Origin: Athripsodes cinereus
Lineage: Eukaryota > Arthropoda > Insecta > Trichoptera > Leptoceridae
Length of the DNA: 64,000 nt
Assembly (NCBI GenBank): GCA_947579605.1
Contig: OX388314.1
Location: 4,898,001 to 4,962,000, forward strand
Reading direction: 5' to 3'
Shown here: piece by piece, positions 52,295 to 62,540 of the stretch
Layout: every line of letters begins with the position of its first letter
Numbering within the stretch: position 1 is the first letter of the stretch
The notes under the pieces: model-generated
Database searches by the model: none
The model's input: only the letters and a program-made list of their open reading frames with translations
What the model was told of the DNA's origin: nothing
Translations under genes and position numbers: made by a program

Positions 52295-52811
52295 AAAAAA
52301 AATAATTTTTGTCATAATATGAAAATTTAATGATCAATTCATGATTATTTTTATGATCTGTTGATATTCACTATCCCTTTGAATCAAAATGTTTATTTAA
52401 AAATTTACAATGGAGAAATCTTTAATTTCTATGATATTGCAGTTTTAACTTTATCTTATTTTTCCTTTTTGCATTATAAAACACCAAAATATTGTTAAAC
52501 TTGGTATTATTATCATTCTTAATAACTACAGGGCTAACTATATAGTAAATAAAAATAATTTTTACTGTGTTTTGATCCTTTTTTGAAAAGACAATTTATT
52601 TTGACATAGTTAATTTAGACAATCTATCAAAAGGTGTCCCTTAAACAGCTTATTAGGAACACCGTTGGTATCATAGCAAATGCATTAATATGCTGATATG
52701 ATTTGATTTTCAAATGTTATAAAGTTTATATGTAGCAAATATTATTAATTCATGTTGTACTCGTATTAAATATTACGAAGCCAAAGAGCATTAACATTCA
52801 AGCACTTATAA
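52295..52811. repeat. 515-bp direct repeat X, right copy
   Basis: See 51099-51614. The X-Y-X order could be long terminal repeats around a short body, tandem partial copies of a Penelope-like element, or unequal exchange. Confidence 0.9.
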
Positions 52812-52867
52812 CAGTGATTTTTAAACAAAAATAAAAAAAAATAACACGAAACAATATAATACTATCA

Positions 52868-53160
52868 ACACCCGAAAGTGCAAAAAATACCATATAATAC
52901 TTCTTCTGGAGCGATTACACTGGCTGAGGGTTGATGAAAGGGTGGTATTTAAAACATGCCTTTTGGTCTATAAGGCCGTAAATAAAATGCCACCACCGTG
53001 TTTTACAGAACTTTACCCCCTCGAGTCTACTACTAGAAGGCCTCTGCACTCTTCAACATTGAGAGTAAGTGGTCTTGCTGAGCCTTACAGAGCCGGTAAT
53101 CTAATTTCTTTGAGAAGGTTTTTGGAGATGCTGGACCTGTCCCATCGAACCGCGTAGCAT
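52868..53160 (+). pseudogene. L2/CR1-like LINE ORF2 C-terminus
   Basis: Reads TRKCKKYHIILLLERLHWLR, VDERVVFKTCLLVYKAVNKM, PPPCFTELYPLE, RPLHSSTLRV and a stop after LDLSHRTA. TRxRKxxHIxxxLxxLHWLPVxxRIxFKxLLLVYKALxG is the signature of CR1/L2 proteins. It is followed (to about 53410) by a 3' UTR with GTTTGGGACTAGCTCGGTCT also seen at 6047. Confidence 0.75.
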
Positions 53161-53416
53161 ACCTATATACCGAGGAAAAATCAATCGATAACCACCATTA
53201 ACAATTGAAGATTGCACTGCAAGTACTGGGGAACGCCTTCAAAATGAAGTCATCTATCATTTATTCAAATTGTCCTGGGTCTGGGTGTTACATGTATATG
53301 TGTTCAGTGCATTGTATATATGTGTATCGTCGTGTTAAGTACCCATAATACAAGACTCATATCTTAGTTTGGGACTAGCTCGGTCTGTGTGAAATTGTCT
53401 ATACATGTTATGTTAT

Positions 53417-53565
53417 ATCATCATTGAAGAGAGGCCCACCTCACACCCGGATATCTTAGAAGTCATAAACTCCTATTGATCCAAATATTCAAACCAAAGA
53501 TGTCCTCACGGGCGGGCCATTGGGTTGGCCAGAAGAGCCCAAAATGGCCATCGTGGCAATGTTTT
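53417..53565 (+). repeat. Unclassified repeat, uninterrupted copy
   Basis: GAAGAGAGGCCCACCTCACA, CCCGGATATCTTAG, GATGTCCTCACGGGCGGGCC matches the outer parts of 35341-35701 and lacks the MITE found there. Confidence 0.65.
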
Positions 53566-53912
53566 ATACTCTCTCTTTAATGTACCTTTTAGGAGGTTAG
53601 AAAGTTTATTGAGAAAAAAAATATATAGGTATATATATACAAATAAAAATAAAATAAAAAAGAAACGAAGTAAGACGATGATAACATAAACATAAAAATA
53701 TTATCATCAATATAAAATTATTCTTAGACGCATATTTACATATTATCTAACGATGCATTATTATGTATTTATTTATAACATAATATTTTTTGTTGTTTAA
53801 CACTAATATCAGTACCTAGTCAACTGACCTGGAAGTCCCACTTAACACTGTTCTTTTAACAGTGACATCATTAGCATTGGGAATATTATAAGAATATGGG
53901 ACTCGATTGTCG
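53566..53912. other. A+T-rich stretch, no gene recognised
   Basis: No recognisable feature. Confidence 0.5.
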
Positions 53913-53990
53913 CAGAATTGCTCTGAATGGAGAAGGCTAGTTTCTCATATGTGCTTTTGAGCAATTTTGAACGAAGACGAGAAAGAGTAT
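53913..53990 (+). pseudogene. RTE LINE 3'-terminal scrap
   Basis: CAGAATTGCTCTGAATGGAG and AAGGCTAGTTTCTCATATGT correspond to CSEWRRLVS... at the end of the 9595-10153 copy. Confidence 0.5.
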
Positions 53991-54034
53991 TAATAGTTAA
54001 ATTTATTTATTTTATCTAATATTGATGATGACGA

Positions 54035-54085
54035 CTGAGGATGATATCGTTTTGGCGCCTTTTAACAGTCATTAGATCATCTCAA
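54035..54085 (-). repeat. LINE family D 3' end
   Basis: Sense strand GCGCCCTTGAGATGATCTAA and AAAAGGCGCCAAAACGATAT match 24560-24628 and 28045-28110. Confidence 0.5.
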
Positions 54086-54764
54086 GGGCGCAGGCATACA
54101 GTAGGTACAGTATTGAAGCTAACAACTGTAAAACTGTAAAGGTGAACTCTTTAGACAATAAATAATAATAAATAACAGATTGGTTGTTCCTCGGTGTCAC
54201 CTTCCTGAAAAAGTTTAGACTTATTTAATGCAAAGTATTAAAATAAATGATTCAATATTTTATTTTTTGTCTTATTACAGACATACCTAAATATATTTAG
54301 CACGTGTAAATAATTCACCGCAGGTAGGTACTACAACATAATATGAAATAAAATATTTGCTTTTTAAAAAAGGAACACAATCTAAGACAAAAGAGCAGCA
54401 AGAAGTAAGAACACCTGGTACTACTAGCGTAGTAGCGAATAGTATCTACCTAATAGCGAGATATTATTTTATTAGGTAGGTACCTACTCATACAATATTA
54501 TAATCACAGCTAACAGCGTGAGTACATAATATGTATTATGTGATGTAATAATTAAATTAAGCTGAAGGCCGGCCGTTGCTGTGATAAGAATAAAATTGAA
54601 TATTTATAATAATTTAATAAAAATTCACATAGAAACCGATATGTGACAAAAATCTACGTCACACATATACGTAGGTACCTACTCACAATTCCGTAGCGCC
54701 GTACTATAATACTACGACTCTTGTTAGCACTATTTCAATCTATTCATTATTCGTGTAATCTCTT
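54086..54764. other. A+T-rich stretch, no gene recognised
   Basis: No recognisable feature beyond TAGGTAGGTACCTAC-type words. Confidence 0.5.
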
Positions 54765-55083
54765 TGATAATGACCTGGTAAGTCGAAAGACGTCTCTCTC
54801 TCGGAATCAATAATCTACAGTGGAAAGAAACACTTGTTTCAATTACATAATTATGGAATTCTACTACGTGTGCACCGAAACAATTAATAATTATTCATTC
54901 ATACCACTGCGTTCCGACAACGAGCGTCTTCTGGCTATTCCTAAACATAACACCAATTTCTACTCTCAATCATTCTCGGTATGTGGTGCTCGTTGCTGGA
55001 ACAATCTCCCTTTGGAGAGGAAGGCATATTCCCATTTCTTCCCTTCCCTTTTTGCACCGAAATTTTTGGTGTGTGGCCGCTAA
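54765..55083 (+). pseudogene. Family C fragment joined to a LINE ORF2 C-terminus
   Basis: 54765-54885 is family C (ATGGAATTCTACTACGTGTG). From 54890 the frame reads FIPLRSDNERLLAIPKHNTN, FYSQSFSVCGARCWNNLPLE, then FFPSLFAPKFL and a stop, the P..T....FS..GxRxWNxLP ending of Jockey/CR1-like proteins. Confidence 0.6.
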
Positions 55084-55403
55084 ATCTAGAGTACTCCCTC
55101 GACGCAGCATTTCTCGCTTCAATGCGAATTTAAAATACTGTTAGTGCATGTGTGTGTCGTTATGGAGATACCTACATATCTCCAGGTACGGTACGAGGTA
55201 TGTGGCGGGCGTTGCCCTTTTAAAAAATTATATCTCAATATTTTATTGGGTTTAAATATTCCGTCAAGAAATATTTATTGTCTTCTAACTCAGCATCTGT
55301 CCCGTAACGTCTTCAGGAAATAAAATTGTCAGTCCTTTAGGAGTGTTAGGTGTGTGGAGGTCTATGCATTTACTAAGATTCTATAGGAAATATAAAAAAA
55401 AGT
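55084..55403. other. Probable LINE 3' UTR and spacer
   Basis: GAGATACCTACATATCTC (55169-55186) is a short palindrome. No gene. Confidence 0.4.
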
Positions 55404-55433
55404 ACTGTTTACTTTCATTTAAAATTGTTATAA

Positions 55434-55473
55434 TATTAAAAGCTTTTCGGACATACGTCCATCTTCAGTAATA
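55434..55473 (-). ncRNA. Hammerhead-ribozyme-like motif, left arm
   Basis: Minus strand: stem I TATTA, core CTGAAGA, extra T, stem II GGAC-GTAT-GTCC, GAA, palindromic stem III AAGCTT, T as cleavage-site nucleotide, stem I TAATA. All helices pair perfectly. Confidence 0.6.
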
Positions 55474-55553
55474 ATTACTTATAACTCTAACTAACAGTAA
55501 TAAAAATTACTTATAACTCTAACTAACAGTAATAATAACTAGTTATAAGTAAT

Positions 55554-55593
55554 TATTACTGAAGATGGACGTATGTCCGAAAAGCTTTTAATA
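55554..55593 (+). ncRNA. Hammerhead-ribozyme-like motif, right arm
   Basis: Identical motif in plus orientation: TATTA, CTGAAGA (55559-55565), GGAC-GTAT-GTCC, GAA, AAGCTT, T at 55588, TAATA. Confidence 0.6.
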
Positions 55594-55657
55594 TTATAAC
55601 AATTTTAAATGAAAGTAAACAGTGTTTTTTATTTAAATATTTATTATCTAAATTAAA

Positions 55658-55774
55658 ATGAACTTTCATAGTGTTTCCTCTTCGAAAATCGAAAAGTTAA
55701 AAAAAAGTGTTTTGTTAGATGCAATTTTCTACGTGTCCGATTCGTTAAGTAGGAGGTATTTTTTTATTGTATAA
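55658..55774 (+). pseudogene. Short ORF downstream of the hammerhead repeat (MNFH start)
   Basis: 38 codons, MNFHSVSSSKIEKLKKSV then LLDAIFYVSDSLSRRYFF, stop. The start MNFH, at a similar place, also follows the inverted repeat at 33519-33738 (MNFHKLTTEKIEYI). A shared start after a shared terminal structure suggests the first codons of a retroelement ORF, truncated here. No reverse transcriptase or GIY-YIG sequence is visible. Confidence 0.35.
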
Positions 55775-56344
55775 ATTTCTAGGCAATGTGAGAATAATAT
55801 ATCTAATCATTTTTTTAAGTAAATGTAAGTTTGCACGAATGATCCAAGAAAAGACAGCACGTAAAATATATAATCTCTCAATAACTATACCGCAGATATC
55901 TGAGAGTATAGATTATTTCATCGGCAGGTACGGCTCGACGAGAAGAATAATTTGGAATCAATATTCCATTTTTGAAAAAAATAACACATGGAAGGTTTCA
56001 TGGATACACTGACGATATTAAATATAATTTCATTTACACAATTAATGATGGTTGCGATTAACATAAAAATGGAAACGATTAAAAGAAAGGAGAAGAAATA
56101 AAATAAAATAACAAAGCCTTGTAAATAGAGCCGTTGGGCGCAAACCTAATACAAAAGAAAAAATCATGCGATATATTATCAATAATTTAAAAATATAAAC
56201 CTATAAAAAAACATTGTTTATGAATAAACAACAGTTAACAATAATTAACATATTGCCAACATAATTAATAATTATGCTTCAAATTAATGCATTTCCACAT
56301 GATTCAGAAGTCGTAAAATACGAATATTCATAATATGTCGTATG
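55775..56344. other. A+T-rich stretch, no gene recognised
   Basis: An 81-codon ORF (55767-56012) follows but has no recognised domain. Confidence 0.4.
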
Positions 56345-56752
56345 CAGGGGCTGGCAACGTTAATCTAAACTCAACTCAGTTAACCGTTAATATGTTAAGG
56401 AAAAGTTAACTTCGTTAGATACTCGTTAAGTTGTATTTTTAAAAATGTAATAATACAAGTCACAGCTAAACATTACTTATAAAGGAATCGTTATAAAAAA
56501 TATAATAAAGATCCCTCTAAACACGAAAAATTTGAGGACTAAAACAGAATTTGGTGTTCTAAAAAAATGACTTGGGGATTCCCCCTATAAAAAGTAACGG
56601 ATTTAATCCTTCATTAACAGAATTAAATGTTACAATTAAAAAACTTTTTAACACAAAATAAAATTACAATGAATAAATATGAGGATGACTAAAATGCTTT
56701 TCACAATTTTAACGAAATTTAACGATCTTTTTAACAGTTAATGACAGACTCC
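56345..56752. mobile_element. Possible hAT-like element rich in GTTAA
   Basis: Left CAGGGGCTGGCAACGTTAA and right (reverse complement) GGAGTCTGTCATTAACTGTT are weak inverted repeats, and GTTAA/TTAAC words cluster at both ends. Flanks GTCGTATG and TCACATGC match poorly. Confidence 0.35.
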
Positions 56753-57119
56753 AATCACATGCACTGCATATACTGTGTAGGTTCATTGGATAGGTTAGGT
56801 ACCTATTATTAATATTTGCAAGCATTTAACTTCATCGGGATATCGTTAATTTTTTTCATACGGGCTGAGTAATAAACAATGTAACGCGCATTGCATTACT
56901 ATCTCGGAAATAGAAATTGTTTTCGCATGAAAGGACTGTTTGAGGAAAAATATTTAAAAAATATAAATTGAGCCTACATTGTTGCTAGCTGATGATTCTA
57001 TGGTGGTTAATTTTTTAACATTCTGCTTCCGCTTATTAAGGTTCTAAAGAGGTCTCTTTAGTTTCCAGAATATTTGATTTCAATATTAATCCACTTTCAA
57101 TTTTCTTTAATATATTTGG
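56753..57119. other. A+T-rich stretch, no gene recognised
   Basis: No recognisable feature. Confidence 0.5.
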
Positions 57120-57425
57120 CATTCCGGTCTTGTAGATTCGATGGTAAATTTCTCGGTCACTTGGCTGCATCGATGATCAACTCATGTTGGTCTCTCCAAC
57201 CAAACTCAAAGCCATACAGAGGACAATCCACAATATGGTTCATTGTTTGGCATTATGTGCCGCATTCGTACTCAGGAATAGAGGACAAACCACATTGGTG
57301 CATAGTCATACTTATGGTCTGGACACTCTGGACATCTACCATTCTTTATTCGTAGTCTATTTAGTGTGGACCATTGTTTACGTGGCGGTTTGAATCCAGG
57401 CATTCGTCCAGGAATCGAGGGATTG
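57120..57425 (-). pseudogene. LINE ORF2 C-terminus with Cys/His motif, degraded
   Basis: Minus strand in broken frames: RLRIKNGRCPECPDHKYDYA-like segment, then CGLSSIPEYECG, QTMNHIVDCPL, and AAK.PRNL near the end. Compare the common R...GRC...LxxWxxxxSPxCxCG...QTxxHIxxxCPL ending of LINE proteins. Plus-strand ORFs here are shadows. Confidence 0.6.
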
Positions 57426-58059
57426 GTGACTATATGACCATTCATCACCCCATACTTTTATCAACAGCAACCCATTTCTTGAAATGAACACAAGTGTATA
57501 AAGCATGTCGCGGAAAAAGTTATTTGACTAAGCGGTTACATTGTTTTGAATTGGATCACGCTTGTTTTCGAACTAGCTTCCTAAAGAGAATGTATGTACT
57601 ATTAAAAGGCGAATACAAAGGATAGAAGTATCAAGATGAAACTCATTCAATGGATTTTCTTAAACCGGGTTACCTCGACTTCCCGGCATGCAACTTATTT
57701 CACTCTATCAAAGACTTTGTATGCGCTAAGTGTTTTTCTGTATGCATACTGAACTTACTTGTATCGTGCTTTTCTGTCAGTATCTCCGAAGATGATATGG
57801 TATAGTTATGGCTTACCTGAAATTAAAACAGGAAAAAATCTTGAATGTTATATTTATAATTCAGATACAAGAATATGAGCAAACAAAAACATATACCTAC
57901 ATACAAATTTTTAATTGTCAGATGGAGCTTAAATATTACAAATATACAGGACATCAGAACACCAACGATGGCAAAATAAGGGACATTATGTAAAAATCAA
58001 AGAACATAAAGTAATAAGACTTTCATTCAATTTCTTAAACTAAGATTTAAAAAAATTAA
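57426..58059. other. A+T-rich stretch, no gene recognised
   Basis: No recognisable feature. Confidence 0.5.
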
Positions 58060-58203
58060 GCCATTCAGGATAGGTGGCAAAGCTCATCGCTGAATTTAGA
58101 TATAAAATGTGCCTTTTTTTAAGAACAACTGCCTTTTACAGGACACTCGAAAACTTATTGAAAAGAATGGGAAGCCAATTCTTTGCCGGGTGCTCCAGGG
58201 AAG
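58060..58203 (-). repeat. Family A retroposon, 5' half
   Basis: In reverse: GCCATTCAGGATAGGTGGCA, CATCGCTGAATTTAGATATA, TTACAGGACACTCGAAAACT, CCAATTCTTTGCCGGGTGCT. Confidence 0.75.
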
Positions 58204-59099
58204 AAAATATAGATGCAAGAGTTGGAAACAGAATAATATGATGTAAATGTCATACCGTGTATCTAATCTTCATTAGTTCAAAAATTTCTTAAACAAACAT
58301 AATTTTACTTCCTTTATGAATATTTGAGTGATCTCAGGATAAAAATTTAATAAAATATTATCGAATACTATGCATCCGCTAAGTTACTCAGGATGATCTC
58401 ATTGCTTAATGTTAAGTAAAATAATAAACTGCATAAGACCATTCGAGTTCGCAGCAAGCGTTTATTTTGTAATAACATAAAACTTGTAGAATCTACCTAG
58501 AACCCTAGCAATATTACCAAACTTGCTCACAATCTGAATGCAACAACCTAAATAGTACATAATATCATTACCGACAGAAGACTGTTTGTCAGTCAGTCAG
58601 ACCATATAAGGCAAGACTTCCGCAGACTAGGATCGGTGCCGCAATAACGAGTAGGTAACTAGCCAAGAATAAATCTGACCCACAGAGTTGATGATTCACC
58701 GTGTAATGTCAAAGTGCAAGAGACAATAATAAGACAGCTGATATAGATAAATGCATTGTAGACATCTGGAAGCTGTTTTTAAGCTATTATTCTGGATAAT
58801 TTGAATATCAAAAGATACTTCCTGGCGCCATCATAAATTATTATAGAGTTTTGAACAGTTCTGTCAGCAGTTGATTTTCTAAGAACATTTTTTTGGGATC
58901 AGTTTAAAAATGACGCAGGAAACTGTGACATTGTAATTATTGAATCATTTGAGAAGTGATTTTTTTTATAAATTTCAATACATCTATAAATTTATTGCAT
59001 CTCATTCCCACAAATGAGGCTGCCGGTAGACTCTATTATAAATACTTGCCTTTTGCAAGACACATAAAACATACAACACAGAGTAAGATGTATCTATCT
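58204..59099. other. A+T-rich stretch, no gene recognised
   Basis: No recognisable feature. Confidence 0.5.
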
Positions 59100-59372
59100 A
59101 TTTTCACCCTCAAGTCGTTTCCCAAGCGGGGTAGGCAGAGGATTGAATGCCATATTGAGCTAATCTTACATACCTCTTTCGCTTCCTCTACATTAATACT
59201 ATTTCCTATACACGCACGCCGATTTTTCCTTCTCAACACACGGCTGCCCTTGAGATTTTGATCCACTTGATCAAGACACTTATTTCTCGGACATCTGCAC
59301 TTTCGCACATTCCCTCTTTCAGACAGGTACATCCTTTTCGTCATCCCTTCATCATCCATACGCTACACATGT
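59100..59372 (-). pseudogene. RTE 'NRRACMR' subfamily C-terminus
   Basis: Minus strand: a stop, then RMDDEGMTKRMYLSE, CRCPRNKCLDQVDQ, RRKNRRACIGNSINVEEAKE, VCKISSIWHSI and a degraded LPRLGN end. Same subfamily as 1755-2036, more decayed. Confidence 0.7.
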
Positions 59373-60109
59373 CCAATCCCGAGAAAGCCACCTATTCTAT
59401 AGCGGGGTCTCTAAGGATACTTCAATACATTTTATTAATAACCAGGAATCGGAAAGTTTGAGGAGATTGCATACGAAATCAACTAAATATCCGAAAACTG
59501 ATTAATCCAGGTGTGGCAGAACTCCGAAAGACACAACAATTTACTATGTAAACATTTTTACCATGAAATTTCCACATCTTAATGCAATTAATTCGCAATC
59601 ATGATTCTTAGGGTATCAGAATATTAAGACCATAATATTATATACAAACAAATGCTAAAACCCACACACGTTGCAAGCGAGAAATTTCAAATTTGATCGC
59701 AGCACGATAATAATAGTATTGTTTTAATCGGAAATGCCTGAAATAATAACTCCTAGATATAATATTATTCTCACATTGCGTAGTATAGTTACTAAATCAA
59801 GTAACTGGGTGCAATATACATAATATATCTTTATATTAACAACAGTACATAGGTAACAGCATCACATCATAATATGGGCATGGCGCTTAGTCACTACTTG
59901 GTGCAACGGTGCTGATACTAGAACATACACCACAGCATGGTTCATTTAGCTGTCTGCTATTAGAGTTTAGAGATGAAAGGAATATCTGGCAGCTACTCGA
60001 TAATCAGCCAAGATTGGAGCTAGAATCTGACAATTATCCAATATCAATTTTTAGAATTTGTAATTAATCAATTTGCCATTTGTGTACCTTAATGTTTTTG
60101 TTGCCGTAA
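59373..60109. other. A+T-rich stretch, no gene recognised
   Basis: No recognisable feature. Confidence 0.5.
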
Positions 60110-60262
60110 TTTTATATGATGTTTGTACTTACACTGTAATTTTGTTTGATGTTTTTTACTTACTGTGTAGAGTCTTGATTGGTTTACGTATTATAAATAT
60201 TTATTGTTATTGTATTATATTGTGAGATAAACTGTATGACTCTGTTACAATAAAATAAAATC
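60110..60262 (+). repeat. LINE-type 3' end
   Basis: T-rich 3' UTR-like sequence ending TGTTACAATAAAATAAAATC. Assigned only by its tail. Confidence 0.35.
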
Positions 60263-62065
60263 AAGCCGAGAATCGAGCTTCTATCGATTAATCCTTAAAT
60301 TAAAAAAAAATAATTCAATATGGTACACAACAGATGGAAGACATGTAAAAATAAAATCTAACATCTCACACACAATACAAGCCATTCATATAAATATATT
60401 TCCACTTCCAAAATGAATGTAAATACTAAACAAAAGAAAGTTTCAAAATAACAGCGATCATCATAACTTACTACTAATTTAAATAAGTTCTTTGCCGGAT
60501 GACGTGAGTTAATTTACACTTTTGCCAAACCGCTTTGCTGGACACACTTAGGGCGTTCACATCCGAAGGCTTTAGTTATGTACACGTTAAATAAATAAAT
60601 AATAAATAAATAAATAAAACCTAATTGGCATCAATATATACAGTGTACAAGTTTTTGTTCCTAGAAAACGTTAAATTGGTCTTCAAAAACAAAAACTTAT
60701 ACTCTGACAATCGCATGCGACAAGTCGCTCCAAACTATATTAAAGTCATAATAGTAGTATGTATATGCATAATCGGTGGCTATTCGGTAAAGGATCACAC
60801 CAGATATTCGGTATCACTTGATCGAACTACTGTCATCTCTATCAGCATCGTCTGTTTGTTCTTGTACCAGTTTATAATAATAATAATATTACTATCTACA
60901 TCATCATACAGACGAGAGCGAGTGAATACACCCACAATAATACGCTATAGATACACGGATATTCAATAAACTATTAGCTAGCATACATACTATATTCGTA
61001 CTTTGTCATCCATTCATAGTACACTGCCAACCGTCTCGCACTAAAGACATATAACTTACTATCGTTATGACCATATATGAACAAGCAACGTGTACAAAAC
61101 TAAATGCGAGTCGTCTCGTTTGACTGCTGTTCGACTTGTGGTGAGATCTTCATTGATAAAAACGATGACAGTTTGATGTTTATTTTACAGTCACGACATC
61201 TTGTGTATCAAAGACCAAGAGTCAATAAAAGGTCTTAATTTAGAATCTTTTCTTCTTCTTCTTCAGCTATTTTGGGTCCGTCTTTAGAAAAGACCTCACT
61301 TGTGATTTACCGTTTGCTTCTGTCATGGTTTCACTCTTTCCACATCCTTCCAACAATCTTCTTTCTATCGTACGACCATCAAGCCTGAAGCCTTCTCTAG
61401 TATATTACTGTCTAGTATCGTAGAAATTTCAACTCAATACCTATCCTTGAAAATGAACCACGGTCTTTACTTATTCCACAATCTAAGTGACAGTCTCCAT
61501 CTACAAACTTTGTATAATATAAGGTATTCTCTGAGCTAGACGGTCTGTTTTCTAAAGTAACAATATGAAGTTTCTGAGAAACTAGACATGATTATATACT
61601 AAGACAATGTTTGGTGATATCTCTCGGACTTGATAATCAGTTATTTCATTCAAGAATGTTTGGAATATCATGACAACTTTTGAACAGATATTTTATGTAC
61701 AAATTCGCACGTTTTGTTGGAACAAGTAATTAGCAAACATCCTTAGTAAACTAACGAATTCAAATGAACTAAACCAATTCAAACAGTATGTTAGATGCCT
61801 ATGATGTCATCTGCAGAGAATGTGACAGGACATTGTACTGTACATCTTTTGTATACTTGTATATCGCAAATTCCCCACTTTGTCATCATAACCAGAATGA
61901 ACGATTGACGAAGTAAAGAGTAAATTAGCTTCCGTTAAAACAGTAGTTAGTTTTTACGTTAACCCCAGAAATTGTAAATATAACTTCCGTTACAGAGCTG
62001 ATATTACCACTAATACGACTACTTACCGACTCTTTGGCTTACTCTGTGGGCCTCCCAATGGCTCT
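60263..62065. other. No gene recognised; possible RTE tail
   Basis: 61250-61400 in reverse ends GGACCCAAAATAGCTGAAGA then (GAA)n, like the RTE tail at 5700. A 114-codon hydrophobic ORF at 60625-60969 has no recognised family. Otherwise A+T-rich. Confidence 0.4.
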
Positions 62066-62292
62066 CTATCCCTTGACACCCTGACCCACACGATTTCGCT
62101 GGTCAGATTTTAAAAATAATTTGCGATTGTACCATTGATTTCTTAGCTCCGAACGGCATAAGCTGTGGCATACACATGATTAACCAACACGAACAATGGA
62201 TGACGTTCGGAACTGAGAAATTATGTACAATCACAAAATATTTTTTAAAATCTGACCAACAAAATCGTGCGGATCAAGGTGTGAAGGGGTAG
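62066..62292. mobile_element. TA-flanked hairpin MITE
   Basis: Ends TATCCCTTGACACCCTGA and (reverse complement) TACCCCTTCACACCTTGA; arms of about 105 bp pair with roughly 80 percent identity through GGTCAGATTTTAAAAA and GAACG. TA at both outer edges fits a mariner-type MITE. Confidence 0.6.
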
Positions 62293-62439
62293 AATTAACT
62301 CGTGTAACTAAGTCAATTTTCCGATTAACGCAGTAATGAGCTATTTTTGATTAACGACGTCTGACGCGGGAAGTCTTAGAGTTTTACATAATTGAACATA
62401 AAGAGCATCATTCTTCTATACACAAGGTTTCCGTAGCCC

Positions 62440-62528
62440 TGGACGACACTTTTTCATTATAATCAGTTCCTATGACAACGGGATCAGATGGTTATGAATG
62501 TGATGGGACTCGATTAGTGCAGAATTGC
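62440..62528 (+). pseudogene. RTE LINE scrap (9595 subfamily)
   Basis: CAGTTCCTATGACAACGGGA, GACTCGATTAGTGCAGAATT and GAGGAGCGTTGA follow the 3' part of 9595-10153 in order, with gaps. Confidence 0.5.
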
Positions 62529-62540
62529 CCCGAATAGAGG

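Larger units (their letters stand above)
55404..55623. repeat. Inverted repeat with a hammerhead-like motif in each arm
   Basis: Arms 55404-55486 and 55541-55623 (83 bp, essentially perfect) flank a 54-bp spacer that contains a repeated TTACTTATAACTCTAACTAA. Total length 220 bp, the same as the related structure at 33519-33738. Downstream, AATTAAAATGAACTTTCAT opens the ORF at 55658. Confidence 0.8.

Noticed and set aside
51099..52811. Complete LTR retrotransposon
   Set aside because: The direct repeats do not show clear TG...CA ends, no primer-binding site was seen next to the left repeat, and the body is non-coding and exists elsewhere without them.
57074..57393. Plus-strand ORFs over 57.1-57.4 kb
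   Set aside because: Shadows of a degraded minus-strand LINE C-terminus that ends in a Cys/His motif.
60625..60969. 114-codon ORF with two hydrophobic segments
   Set aside because: A+T-driven composition, no family resemblance, no splice or promoter context.
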